A stretch of 64,000 nucleotides of DNA from JBQSUQ01 sp052384575 (lineage in GTDB: Bacteria > Pseudomonadota > Gammaproteobacteria > Enterobacterales > Pasteurellaceae): NCBI GenBank assembly GCA_052384575.1, contig JBQSUQ010000015.1; one strand, given 5' to 3'. Both the position numbers and the translations under genes were made by a program. This document shows, piece after piece, positions 1-8,937 of this stretch (within the stretch, counting starts at the first letter, position 1; every line of letters begins with the position of its first letter). The notes beneath the pieces were generated by a model. It did not search any database. It saw nothing but the letters and a program-made list of their open reading frames with translations, and had not been told where the DNA came from.

Positions 1-265
1 CACGTTTCTTAATATCAGCACTACGTAAATTTGGCGCTTCTTTTTTCAATGCAGCAATTTTACCTTCAATTTTTTTCTTAGCTGCCGCTAATTGATCTGC
101 TTTGCCTTTAAATTCTTTATCTAATTTTTGTGCAATTGCTTCACGTTCTGGATGATGTTGGAATAAGAAACCCGCATTGATAAATGCAATATTTTCAGCA
201 GCCATTGCAGCAGAAGCAAAACCTAAAGCTAAAGAAAGTGCGGTTACTTTTACGATTTTTTTCAT
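1..265 (-). CDS. skp: Skp/OmpH periplasmic chaperone, N-terminal part
   Basis: The minus strand reads an ATG at 263-265 followed by a clear Sec signal peptide (MKKIVKVTALSL, then ASAAMA-A cleavage) and a lysine-, alanine- and glutamine-rich helical segment, as in the Skp/OmpH family. Skp is a trimeric periplasmic chaperone that holds unfolded outer-membrane proteins before they reach BamA. About 88 codons are present; the rest lies beyond the window start. It sits just downstream of bamA on the same strand, the usual partner arrangement. An uptake sequence lies inside the signal-peptide codons (236-244). Confidence 0.9.
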   Translation of the reverse strand, partial: MKKIVKVTALSLALGFASAAMAAENIAFINAGFLFQHHPEREAIAQKLDKEFKGKADQLAAAKKKIEGKIAALKKEAPNLRSADIKKR

Positions 266-302
266 TTGTTTAATTTCCTTGTAATTAATCATTTTTCAAA
301 GA

Positions 303-351
303 ACTCAGATATTTCTGAGTGCAAGCCTAGGCTTAGACTTGCAAACTCAGA
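303..351 (-). promoter_or_regulatory. Mutually exclusive hairpins in the bamA-skp spacer
   Basis: On the minus-strand transcript, segment A (345-351, TCTGAGT), segment B (314-320, ACTCAGA) and segment C (303-309, TCTGAGT) occur in order. B can pair with A, extended by CTTGC/GCAAG at 338-342 and 321-325 with a 2-nt bulge, or with C (7 bp, 4-nt loop). This A/B/C layout is typical of attenuators. Only a weak T-rich stretch follows C, so termination is uncertain. Confidence 0.45.
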
Positions 352-360
352 ATTAGTTCA
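333..360 (-). promoter_or_regulatory. Candidate sigma-E promoter for skp
   Basis: Read on the minus strand, TGAACTA (354-360) is separated by 15 nt from GTCTAA (333-338). This resembles the sigma-E pattern GGAACTT-N15/16-GTCTAA/TCTGA. skp is a known sigma-E target in enterobacteria. The match is good but imperfect, and the same bases take part in the hairpins described at 303-351. Confidence 0.4.
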
Positions 361-370
361 TTAAATAATA

Positions 371-2731
371 TTAGAATGTACCACCAATGCTAAATTGGAA
401 ACGCTCAACATCATCATTTTTATATTTTTTGATTGGTTTTGCATAAGAGAATACCAATGGTCCAATTGGCGATTGCCATTGGAATGCTACGCCAGCAGAG
501 GTACGTACTCGAGTTGGATCACCATAATCAGGTAATGACGGGAAGTCTTTCTTACCTTCTTTTTTCCATTTTGTATCCCATACACTCGCAGCATCAAAGA
601 ATACAGATGTTCTTACGCTGTGTTGATTTTTTTCTGCAACAAATGGTGTAGGTACGATTAATTCTAAACTTGCATTAACCATTGCATTACCACCGATAAT
701 ATCGGTACTTGGCTGATACTGTCCTGGTTTGTTTGTTGCATATATCGCATTTGGTCCAATCGCACCTGAAGCAAAGCCGCGTAATGAACCGATACCACCA
801 GCGCTATAGTTACGGTAGAACGGAACACGTTTTCCACCAAACCCATTCGCATAAGCCGCTCCAGCTTTCGCCGAAATAACCCAAGCATGATCACGATCTA
901 ATGGATAGAAACCTGCAAAATCCGCTGTTAATGCATAGAATTTATTATCAGATCCCGGAATAGTAACAGAACCACCAATACCTGCTTTCACACCTTTAGT
1001 TGGGAAATAACCGCGGTTTAAACTATTGTAGTTCCAGCCAGCTTTAAAGAAGAAGTCATTTGACTTGAATGAACGACCTTCATATTTCATTGAATCCAAA
1101 TATTTTTGGCGTGAATATTCAGGTGCCACATTTTTCAATTTATTGTAAGCATAGCCTAAACCTAAATAATAAGAGTTGTTCTCGTTCACAGGGAAACCTA
1201 AGGTTACATCGGCACCATAAGTAGTACGAGAGAAACTTGCTGCATTCTTATCATCTGAGTTGTCATATTTTTCATAGAAGACATTTCCACCTAGGCTTAC
1301 ACCATCTTTTGTGAAGTAAGGTTCGGTATAACCTAAATTAATACTTGTGGAATACTTATCTTTTCGACCACCAAGGCTAACTGCAGCGCCTGTTCCTAAG
1401 AAGTTATCTTGCTTAATACTTGATTGGTAGCTAAAACCACTTTCTGTACCATAACCAATACCGAAGTTAATACTCCCTGTATTACGCTCTTTCACATTAT
1501 AAACAACATCTAAAAGGTCATCTGTTCCTGGAACCACTTCATTGCGTTGTTCAACTGTTTCAAAGAAACCTGTACGCTCTAAGCGAATTTTACCCAATTC
1601 AACTAATTGGGAAGATAACCAAGTACCTTCTTGTTGACGCATTTCTTGACGTAATGTGCTATCTGCACTTACTGTGTTTCCTTCAAAACGAATTTGGCGA
1701 ACAGAATAACGACGTCCAGCTTCAACAATGTAAGTAATTGCAATGGTTTTATTGGTTTCATCAAATTCTGGGTGAATATTTACCTGTGCAGTCGCATAGC
1801 CTTGTTCAGCTAATTTCGCTTTAATATCATTTTCAACTGCTGAAATTTCGCTACGGCGGAATTCATCATTTAAACGAATACCTTTCAATAAAGGCGCTAA
1901 TTCGTCTTGCATACCACCCACATCCCCGATAATTCGAGCATGATTAACGGTATACACATCGCCTTCATCAACCATCACTTTCACTTGCGCTTCTGTTTTT
2001 GCTTCATTTAACTGAACATCAGTGCCTGTTACTCGTGCCTTGGCATAACCATTTTCTGCATAATAATCTTGAATCGCATTGATATCTTTACCAAATTGGT
2101 CTGGTGCAAATTTATTACCAAATAATTTCCACCATGCATCTGGTTGTAATTCCATTTGCTCTTGTAAAGTGTCACTATCAATATGATTATTACCTTCAAA
2201 AGTAATGCCTTTTAATAAAGCAACATCATCTTCTTTAATCTGTAACTTCACTTCCGCGCGGTTATTCGGCAAATTATTTACGATAGCTTCCACTTTCGCA
2301 TTATAACGACCTGTATTTTGATAATGGTCTAATAAACTTTGACGGAAAGCTTCTAATTTTTCACGATTAAGAACTTCACCGCTTTTAAAGCCATTACTTT
2401 CTAAATTTGCTTTTAAAGCTTCATCTGGAATGGTGCTGTTACCATCTAATGTTACTTCTGTGATGACTGGTTGTTGAAATACAGAAATCACTAATGTGTT
2501 TCCTTCACGACCAGCTCTTACGTCATCATAGCCTCTTGCATAGAGTGTTTTTACAATATGCGCGATCTGATTATCAGTAATGGTTTTACCCACATTTATA
2601 GGTAAACCCGCTAATACATTTCCTTCTGCCCCAGCTTGAACGCCGTCAACGCGAACATCCTTCACCACAAATGGTGCAGCATAAACGCTAGCAGAGCCAA
2701 ATAATAAACTAGCAATTAAAAGTTTTTTCAT
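371..2731 (-). CDS. bamA: Outer membrane protein assembly factor BamA (D15/Oma87)
   Basis: This is the essential Omp85-family core of the BAM complex, which folds beta-barrel proteins into the outer membrane. The 786-residue product has a signal peptide (residues 1-18, cleavage after VYA), five POTRA domains over roughly residues 20-420, and a C-terminal 16-strand barrel ending in phenylalanine (SIGGTF). The conserved L6 loop motif SLRGF is visible in the barrel. Length is normal for Pasteurellaceae D15. It lies between rseP upstream and skp downstream on the same strand, the conserved envelope-biogenesis order. Confidence 0.97.
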   Translation of the reverse strand: MKKLLIASLLFGSASVYAAPFVVKDVRVDGVQAGAEGNVLAGLPINVGKTITDNQIAHIVKTLYARGYDDVRAGREGNTLVISVFQQPVITEVTLDGNSTIPDEALKANLESNGFKSGEVLNREKLEAFRQSLLDHYQNTGRYNAKVEAIVNNLPNNRAEVKLQIKEDDVALLKGITFEGNNHIDSDTLQEQMELQPDAWWKLFGNKFAPDQFGKDINAIQDYYAENGYAKARVTGTDVQLNEAKTEAQVKVMVDEGDVYTVNHARIIGDVGGMQDELAPLLKGIRLNDEFRRSEISAVENDIKAKLAEQGYATAQVNIHPEFDETNKTIAITYIVEAGRRYSVRQIRFEGNTVSADSTLRQEMRQQEGTWLSSQLVELGKIRLERTGFFETVEQRNEVVPGTDDLLDVVYNVKERNTGSINFGIGYGTESGFSYQSSIKQDNFLGTGAAVSLGGRKDKYSTSINLGYTEPYFTKDGVSLGGNVFYEKYDNSDDKNAASFSRTTYGADVTLGFPVNENNSYYLGLGYAYNKLKNVAPEYSRQKYLDSMKYEGRSFKSNDFFFKAGWNYNSLNRGYFPTKGVKAGIGGSVTIPGSDNKFYALTADFAGFYPLDRDHAWVISAKAGAAYANGFGGKRVPFYRNYSAGGIGSLRGFASGAIGPNAIYATNKPGQYQPSTDIIGGNAMVNASLELIVPTPFVAEKNQHSVRTSVFFDAASVWDTKWKKEGKKDFPSLPDYGDPTRVRTSAGVAFQWQSPIGPLVFSYAKPIKKYKNDDVERFQFSIGGTF

Positions 2732-2779
2732 TTTCTGATGACCTTATTAAATTAAAGTGCGGTTAAATTTTACAACGTT

Positions 2780-4108
2780 TTATAAACGTAAAAAATCATT
2801 AAATAAAGCGAAAGCAGTTAGGGTTAATAACAACACTGCACCTACTCGATAACAAATATGTTGGATTCGTTCAGAAATAGGTTTGCCTCGAATGCCTTCC
2901 GCCGCCAAGAAAACAAGATGACCACCATCTAATACTGGCAACGGAAATAAATTCATAATGCCCAAATTGACACTAATTAATGCCATAAAGCTCAAATAAT
3001 AAATAAATCCAATTTGGGAAGATACGCCAGCCCCCTGTGCAATGGAAATTGGACCACTTAAATTATTCAGGGAAAGATCGCCGGTAAACAATTTTCCAAT
3101 AACTTTGATTGTTAACCAAGCCAATTGACCAGTTTTCTCTACGCCTTTCCACAGAGCATCAAGCATATCATATTTTAATTCTGTGCGATACTGCTCAGCT
3201 AGTGGCTTAACGGTTGGTGAAATCCCCACAAAATAACGCCCCTCTTTTTGCTCTGGCATCACCTGTAAAGTAAACATTTCTCCATTGCGTAATACTGTTA
3301 GGTGCAAAGCTTGTCCTCTTTGTACTTCGCTGACAAAATCTTGCCAAACAAAAGATTGCTGATTTAATTGATAAATTTCATCACCAACTTGCAAACCCGC
3401 TTTTTCAGCAGGCGAATTTTCTGCAACCTTTGAAATTTTCATCTCAATTTGATTGCTTACAGGCGAAATTCCTAAAGAACGGAATGCCGTTTGTTTATCC
3501 GGTTCAAAAGACCAACCAGAAATATCCAATGTTTTTTGTTGTGGACGGTCTTCGCCAAAAGGCGTAACAGTTATGGCGACTTGCTGATTACCTAATTTGG
3601 TTGCCAATAGCATATTGATGCTTTCCCAATCTGCAGTATCCGTACCATCAATAGCTAAAATTTGACTATCAGGTTGAATACCCGCTAATGCAGCAATGCT
3701 ATCCGTTTTCACGTCTGCAATTACCGGTTTAACACTTGGAATACCAACAGAAAAAATAACCCAATATGCGAAAATAGCAAAAATAAAATTAGCTAAAGGC
3801 CCTGCGACAATGACAAAAGCGCGTTGTAATACAGTTTTATGATTAAAACTTTCTGATCGTAAATGTGCAGGCACTTCTTCATTACGTTCATCCAGCATTT
3901 TCACATAGCCGCCAAGCGGAATAACTGAAACCGCAAATTCCGTTCCTTTTTTATCCTTTTTTGACCACAAAACTTTGCCAAAGCCAATAGAAAAACGATG
4001 AACTTTTATACCGCACTTTCTCGCCGCCCAGAAATGCCCAAATTCATGTACGGAAACCAAGATACCAATAACAACAATAAAAGAAGCTAATGACCACAAA
4101 AACGACAT
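2780..4108 (-). CDS. rseP: Site-2 intramembrane zinc protease RseP
   Basis: RseP cleaves anti-sigma factor RseA inside the inner membrane during the sigma-E response and also removes remnant signal peptides. The 442-residue protein shows the zinc-binding HEFGH motif at residues 21-25 in the first membrane helix, two periplasmic PDZ domains in the middle, and the second active-site motif (PLPVLDGGH) near the C-terminal helices. Size matches the E. coli protein. It lies 9 bp downstream of cdsA, so the two are almost certainly co-transcribed. Confidence 0.96.
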   Translation of the reverse strand: MSFLWSLASFIVVIGILVSVHEFGHFWAARKCGIKVHRFSIGFGKVLWSKKDKKGTEFAVSVIPLGGYVKMLDERNEEVPAHLRSESFNHKTVLQRAFVIVAGPLANFIFAIFAYWVIFSVGIPSVKPVIADVKTDSIAALAGIQPDSQILAIDGTDTADWESINMLLATKLGNQQVAITVTPFGEDRPQQKTLDISGWSFEPDKQTAFRSLGISPVSNQIEMKISKVAENSPAEKAGLQVGDEIYQLNQQSFVWQDFVSEVQRGQALHLTVLRNGEMFTLQVMPEQKEGRYFVGISPTVKPLAEQYRTELKYDMLDALWKGVEKTGQLAWLTIKVIGKLFTGDLSLNNLSGPISIAQGAGVSSQIGFIYYLSFMALISVNLGIMNLFPLPVLDGGHLVFLAAEGIRGKPISERIQHICYRVGAVLLLTLTAFALFNDFLRL

Positions 4109-4117
4109 TCAAAATTC

Positions 4118-4981
4118 CTATAGCCAGAAAAAGTAAAAATAGGCAAAAAACGGGGTTGCAGCGGTTAAGCTATCAATACGATCTAAAATGCCACCATGTC
4201 CTGGAATCAAATTGCTACTGTCTTTAATACCACTTTCACGCTTGAACATACTTTCGGTTAAATCGCCCAATACTGAAATAACGATGGTTGCAACAGATAA
4301 TAGGGTTAAAGAAAGCAGATTGCCATGCATAAACAAACTTTCGCCGGCAAAATGAATAAAGAGCATCGCCAGCACACCAGCAGAAATCACGCCGCCAATC
4401 ACACCTTGCCATGTTTTTCCAGGTGACACTTTGGGTGCTAATTTATGTTTACCGAATTTACGTCCAGCAAAATAAGCACCACTATCTGCCGCCCAAACTA
4501 GAATAAAGACATAAAGCAATAACTGAACGCCATGAATTGAATCGACAACATAGTTTTCTAAACGTAAGCTAGCAACAGCAACTAAGAAAGGGACTAACGT
4601 ATTAAACGCAAAAATCAACTGAAGAATTAAAGATTTACTCCATAATTTTGCAGAATTTGGATAACTCATCACGAGTCCTGTTGCCGCCAACCACCAAATA
4701 ACAGACACTAACAATAACGGCTCTGCATAATCTTCAAACACACGCCCCGCATTTAAATAATCGGCGTAAGTAAAAATCCATAAAAATAAAAAAGCGGCTG
4801 CTAATGCAGTAACCACAAAACGCCAAACGAATTTTAATTTAGGAAACTGTGTCCATTCCCATATGCCAAGGGTTACAACAACGCCAAGCGCTAAAGTAAA
4901 ATAGAAAGGAGAAAAGAAAAGTAACGCAACACAAACAATGGCAATCATAAAAATAGCTGAAATAACTCGTTCTTTAAGCAC
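4118..4981 (-). CDS. cdsA: Phosphatidate cytidylyltransferase
   Basis: CdsA makes CDP-diacylglycerol from phosphatidate and CTP, the branch point of phospholipid synthesis, in the inner membrane. The 287-residue sequence is a string of hydrophobic helices. It ends with the family signature: a KRESGIKDSS segment followed by PGHGGILDRID, which carries the metal-binding acidic residues. It sits between uppS (12 bp upstream) and rseP (9 bp downstream) in one transcription unit. Confidence 0.96.
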   Translation of the reverse strand: MLKERVISAIFMIAIVCVALLFFSPFYFTLALGVVVTLGIWEWTQFPKLKFVWRFVVTALAAAFLFLWIFTYADYLNAGRVFEDYAEPLLLVSVIWWLAATGLVMSYPNSAKLWSKSLILQLIFAFNTLVPFLVAVASLRLENYVVDSIHGVQLLLYVFILVWAADSGAYFAGRKFGKHKLAPKVSPGKTWQGVIGGVISAGVLAMLFIHFAGESLFMHGNLLSLTLLSVATIVISVLGDLTESMFKRESGIKDSSNLIPGHGGILDRIDSLTAATPFFAYFYFFWL

Positions 4982-4993
4982 GTTTTTTTACCT

Positions 4994-5713
4994 CTATTCT
5001 GAACCGCCAAAGCGGCGCTCACGTTGTTGATATGCCCAAATGGCACGATTAAATTCTTGTTCATCAAAATCAGGCCATAACACTTCGGAAAAAAATAATT
5101 CCGCATAAGCGATTTGCCATAATAAGAAATTACTAATGCGTTGCTCGCCACTGGTACGAATCAATAAATCTACTGGCGGCTGCTGTTTTGTGACCAAATT
5201 TTGTTGGAAAAGTTCTTCATTAATCTGTTCAATTAACAAATCCCCTTGTTTCACCTGAGTTGCAATCTGTTGCGTTGCCTGCACAATATCCCAACAGCCA
5301 CCATAATTGGCAGCAATATTGAGAGTAAGTGCGGTGTTATTTTCGGTTGTTTTTTCTGCGGCAGCAATCTTTGCTTGTAAACTTGGGCTGAATTTAGAAA
5401 CATCCCCTAAGATATTGAGTTTGATATTATTTTTATGCAATTTTTTCACTTCTCGATCAAGCGCTTGCATAAATAAACTCATTAAAGCTGATACTTCTTC
5501 TGCTGGACGATTCCAATTTTCGCTACTAAAGGCATAAAGCGTTAAGGATTTCACCCCAATTTCTCTCGCATAGGCGACGGAACGACGTACAGCCTTTACG
5601 CCATTGGTATGTCCAAACACACGCATTTTGCCTTTCTGTTTTGCCCAACGGCCATTGCCATCCATAATAATTGCAATATGTTGAGGAATATTATTTGGAT
5701 CTAATTCTTTCAT
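4994..5713 (-). CDS. uppS: Undecaprenyl diphosphate synthase
   Basis: This cis-prenyltransferase adds eight isopentenyl units to farnesyl diphosphate to make the C55 carrier lipid for peptidoglycan and LPS precursors. The 239-residue cytosolic enzyme has the catalytic motif IMDGNGRWAKQ near the N-terminus (Asp18) and the C-terminal RTSGEQRISNF segment that binds isopentenyl diphosphate. It precedes cdsA closely. Two uptake sequences lie nearby, one inside the gene (5327-5335) and one just upstream (5803-5811). Confidence 0.96.
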   Translation of the reverse strand: MKELDPNNIPQHIAIIMDGNGRWAKQKGKMRVFGHTNGVKAVRRSVAYAREIGVKSLTLYAFSSENWNRPAEEVSALMSLFMQALDREVKKLHKNNIKLNILGDVSKFSPSLQAKIAAAEKTTENNTALTLNIAANYGGCWDIVQATQQIATQVKQGDLLIEQINEELFQQNLVTKQQPPVDLLIRTSGEQRISNFLLWQIAYAELFFSEVLWPDFDEQEFNRAIWAYQQRERRFGGSE

Positions 5714-5812
5714 TAAAAATCAATATTATTGCTTCATCTAAATTTGTGCCTGAATATAGCATAACTCACTAACTTGCGCTATGAGCTTTTATTCTAGGCT
5801 AAAAGTGCGGTG

Positions 5813-7009
5813 TTATTTTGATGAAATTAACTGCAATGCCAATTCTCTTGCTTTACGATCCACTTCCAACACATCTTCAACACAAATAATCTGTTGTGAT
5901 GGCATTTTTTCGACCACAGCCAAATTCACCTTCGCAATATCCGTAAATTTAATTTGCTCATTTAAAAAGGCTTCTACTGCAATTTCATTGGCTGCATTTA
6001 AAGCGGTTGTCGCATATTGCCCTGCAGCGAAAGCATCAATAGCCAATTTTAAGCAAGGATAACGCTGATAATCGGGTTGTAAGAACGTCAAACCATTAAG
6101 TTGATAGAAATCTAATGGAGCAACACCCGCAAAAATACGTTGTGGATAAGCCATGGTTTCTGCAATTGGCGTACGCATATCTGGATTGCCCATTTGGGCA
6201 ATCACTGAACCATCAATATAACGCACCATGGAATGAATAATTGATTGAGGATGAATGATCACTTCCATTTCATCTTCACTGGCATTAAATAACCAACGCG
6301 CTTCAATATATTCTAAACCTTTGTTCATCATGGTCGCTGAATCCACAGAGATCTTTTTCCCCATTGACCAATTAGGATGAGCAACAGCTTGCGCAGGCGT
6401 AATATGTTCGAATTCGCTTAAATCAGTGTAACGGAAAGGCCCGCCCGATCCTGTTAATACAATTTTACTAATACCCAATTCAGCAAGTGGACAGAAACCG
6501 ATTTGTTGTTGTGCCTGTGGCGGTAAGGATTGAAAAATCGCATTATGTTCACTATCGACGGGCAAAAGTTGCGCTTTATTTTTACGCACTTCATCAAGAA
6601 ATAGCTGACCACAAGTCACCAATGCTTCTTTGTTAGCCAACAAAATACGCTTGCCAGCTTTAATCGCCGCAAGGGTTGGTAATAAACCCGCTGCGCCCAC
6701 AATTGCAGCCATCACTTGATCTACATCAGGATGAGCAGCTAATTCACAAATTGCTTGTTGACCACTTAGAACCTGTGTTTTGCTATGAAGTGCGGTTAAT
6801 TTTTCACGTAATTTCTGAGCAGCAGTTTCATCTGCTAATGCCACAAATTGAGGCTGAAATTTGACACATTGTTCGAACATTAAATCCACATTGCGCCCAC
6901 CTACAAGGGCAAAGGCTTCATATTGTTTTGGATTGTGTTCAATAACAGATAAGGTGCTGGTTCCAATAGAACCCGTAGAACCAAGAATGACAAGTTTTTG
7001 TTTTTTCAT
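5813..7009 (-). CDS. dxr: 1-deoxy-D-xylulose 5-phosphate reductoisomerase
   Basis: Dxr (IspC) is the second enzyme of the MEP isoprenoid pathway, converting DXP to 2-C-methyl-erythritol 4-phosphate with NADPH. Visible features are the N-terminal nucleotide-binding GSTGSIG loop, the metal-binding VDSEHNA motif, and the substrate loop HPNWSMG followed by ISVDSATMMNKG. The 398-residue length is normal. With uppS next to it, two steps of the isoprenoid and carrier-lipid supply are encoded side by side. Confidence 0.96.
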   Translation of the reverse strand: MKKQKLVILGSTGSIGTSTLSVIEHNPKQYEAFALVGGRNVDLMFEQCVKFQPQFVALADETAAQKLREKLTALHSKTQVLSGQQAICELAAHPDVDQVMAAIVGAAGLLPTLAAIKAGKRILLANKEALVTCGQLFLDEVRKNKAQLLPVDSEHNAIFQSLPPQAQQQIGFCPLAELGISKIVLTGSGGPFRYTDLSEFEHITPAQAVAHPNWSMGKKISVDSATMMNKGLEYIEARWLFNASEDEMEVIIHPQSIIHSMVRYIDGSVIAQMGNPDMRTPIAETMAYPQRIFAGVAPLDFYQLNGLTFLQPDYQRYPCLKLAIDAFAAGQYATTALNAANEIAVEAFLNEQIKFTDIAKVNLAVVEKMPSQQIICVEDVLEVDRKARELALQLISSK

Positions 7010-7023
7010 TTTAAATACATATA

Positions 7024-7046
7024 AAAATAGGGCGTTTGACGCCCTA
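7024..7046 (-). terminator. Rho-independent terminator after the small membrane protein gene
   Basis: An 8-bp perfect stem (TAGGGCGT/ACGCCCTA) with a 3-nt loop is followed on the minus strand by a T-rich run. It lies between the 7055-7336 gene and dxr, so dxr probably also has its own promoter or is reached by readthrough. Confidence 0.7.
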
Positions 7047-7054
7047 AATAAAGA

Positions 7055-7336
7055 TTAGCCTTTCAGCTTTCCATATAAACGGTACGCATGATAGAAAAAG
7101 AATAATCCGACTATCGCAACTAATGCTGAAACACCTATAGCACCTAATAATTCGTAAGCCATATAAATCATCCAATGCATACGTTTTGTACCACCCATTG
7201 CTTCCCATTCAAGAATATCTTGATAAATATAGAAAGCCCCATAGAGCATTGCGCAGCCAATAATGATGCTCATAAGAATAGCTAATTTAGGATTTTTAGG
7301 TAATTGTTCAGTATTTGAAATGAAGCTATTCTCCAA
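7055..7336 (-). CDS. Small inner-membrane protein of unknown function
   Basis: This 93-residue product has a polar N-terminus (about 18 residues) and two clear membrane-spanning segments, near residues 19-38 and 64-84. A short charged loop between them contains EWEAMGGTKRMHW. I do not recognise a named family. It lies between frr and dxr on the same strand and has its own terminator. Its position in an essential gene block suggests a real gene, but no function can be read from it. Confidence 0.75.
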   Translation of the reverse strand: MENSFISNTEQLPKNPKLAILMSIIIGCAMLYGAFYIYQDILEWEAMGGTKRMHWMIYMAYELLGAIGVSALVAIVGLFFFYHAYRLYGKLKG

Positions 7337-7377
7337 TGTTTTTATTAAATCACTATACTACAGCGAGTACACTTCAA

Positions 7378-7935
7378 TTAGAAATCCAATAATTCTTTTT
7401 CTTTTTCCGCCAATACTGCATCCACTTTCTTCACAAAATCATCTGTGATTTTTTGAATTTCAGCTTCCGCTTTGTGTTGCTCGTTTTCGCTAATTTCTTT
7501 GTCTTTTAATAATTGTTTAATTTTGTCATTAGCATCACGACGTACGTTACGGACCGCCACTTTACCTTGCTCGCCTTCGGCTTTCACTAATTTAATTAGA
7601 TCACGACGACGTTCTTCTGTTAATGGTGGTAATGGAACACGAATGGTTGTCCCTGCTGAAGACGGGTTTAAACCTAAATCAGAAGTTAAAATGGCTTTTT
7701 CTACCGCACCAATTAGGCTACGATCAAAAACAGTTACCGCTAATGTGCGTGCATCTTCAGCGACTACGTTCGCTAATTGGCGTAATGGAGTTGCAGCACC
7801 ATAATAATCCACTTGAATAGCATCTAATAATGAAGGTTGTGCACGACCTGTGCGGATCTTAGAAATATGACCTTTTAACGCCTCAAGACTTTTTTCCATA
7901 CGATCTTGTGCATCTTTTCTAATTTCATTAATCAT
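7378..7935 (-). CDS. frr: Ribosome recycling factor
   Basis: Frr splits post-termination ribosomes together with EF-G. I place the start at the ATG beginning MINEIRKDAQ. This gives 185 residues, exactly the usual length; an ATG 36 bp further upstream (7969-7971) would add 12 residues not found in the family. The three-helix core with KIRTGRAQPSLL and the proline-rich LPPLTEERR segment is clear. It lies between pyrH and the small membrane protein gene. Confidence 0.95.
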   Translation of the reverse strand: MINEIRKDAQDRMEKSLEALKGHISKIRTGRAQPSLLDAIQVDYYGAATPLRQLANVVAEDARTLAVTVFDRSLIGAVEKAILTSDLGLNPSSAGTTIRVPLPPLTEERRRDLIKLVKAEGEQGKVAVRNVRRDANDKIKQLLKDKEISENEQHKAEAEIQKITDDFVKKVDAVLAEKEKELLDF

Positions 7936-8052
7936 TCGTGTATCCTTTAATCTATGTTGAGATAAAAACAATGGAATTGTACTGGATTTTTACATTTTTT
8001 TAAATAAAAGATTTAGTTATCAATCCAAACTAAAAGAAAAAGATAAAAAGAA

Positions 8053-8074
8053 AGGTAAGGTGTCAACCTTACCT
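8053..8074 (-). terminator. Terminator after pyrH
   Basis: A 9-bp perfect inverted repeat (AGGTAAGGT/ACCTTACCT) with a 4-nt loop is followed on the minus strand by a T-rich tract (TTCTTTTT). It lies directly after the pyrH stop codon. Confidence 0.75.
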
Positions 8075-8081
8075 CTGATGA

Positions 8082-8798
8082 TTAACCAACAATTGTTGTG
8101 CCTTCCGCTTCACCTAAAATCACATTGCGTAATGCGCCAGGTTTACCCATATTAAATACACGAATTGGAATACCATGGTCACGCGCAAGCGTAAATGCGG
8201 CTAAATCCATCACTTGTAATTCTTTTTCAATCACTTCTGCAAAGGTTAATTTGTTATATAATTTTGCATCCGGGTTTTTAGCCGGATCGCAATCGTACAC
8301 GCCATCCACTTTCGTTGCTTTTAAAACAACATCTGCTTCAATTTCAATACCACGTAAACAAGCTGCAGAATCAGTAGTAAAGAAAGGACTCCCCGTCCCT
8401 GCAGAGAAAATCACTACGCGACCTTCACGCAACATTTTGATCGCTTCTGACCAGTTATACGTATCGCAAATCCCATTAAGTTGAAACGCAGACATAAGTT
8501 TGGCATTCACATCCGCTCGGTGTAATGCATCACGCATAGCTAAACCATTCATTACTGTCGCTAACATCCCCATATGGTCACCAACAACACGATTCATTCC
8601 CGCTTTGGCTAATTTTGCACCGCGGAATAAATTACCACCACCAAGAACGACCCCAACTTCAACACCCATTGCTAAAACATCTTTAATTTCTAATGCCATT
8701 CGATCCAAAATCGTTGGATCAATACCAAAACCTTCATCGCCTTGTAAAGCTTCACCGCTCAATTTTAATAAAATACGTTTATAAATTGGTTTGCTCAT
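8082..8798 (-). CDS. pyrH: Uridylate kinase
   Basis: PyrH phosphorylates UMP to UDP in pyrimidine nucleotide synthesis and belongs to the amino acid kinase fold, unlike eukaryotic UMP kinases. The 238-residue sequence has the KLSGEAL motif at the N-terminus and the glycine-rich VVLGGGNLFRG loop. The C-terminal part carries the DHGIPIRVFNM segment common to bacterial UMP kinases. Gene order tsf-pyrH-frr is typical, but here another gene separates tsf from pyrH. Confidence 0.96.
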   Translation of the reverse strand: MSKPIYKRILLKLSGEALQGDEGFGIDPTILDRMALEIKDVLAMGVEVGVVLGGGNLFRGAKLAKAGMNRVVGDHMGMLATVMNGLAMRDALHRADVNAKLMSAFQLNGICDTYNWSEAIKMLREGRVVIFSAGTGSPFFTTDSAACLRGIEIEADVVLKATKVDGVYDCDPAKNPDAKLYNKLTFAEVIEKELQVMDLAAFTLARDHGIPIRVFNMGKPGALRNVILGEAEGTTIVG

Positions 8799-8937
8799 CT
8801 CGTTTCCCCTTGAAGTGTTGACATAAAATCCATCGTATTATAATCCAACATTTTTCAACAGGAAATAGGCATAGCAGATCAATTTAAAATTAGGTAAAAT
8901 TTCACCGCACTTTTTATAACGCAATATGGAAGACGTA

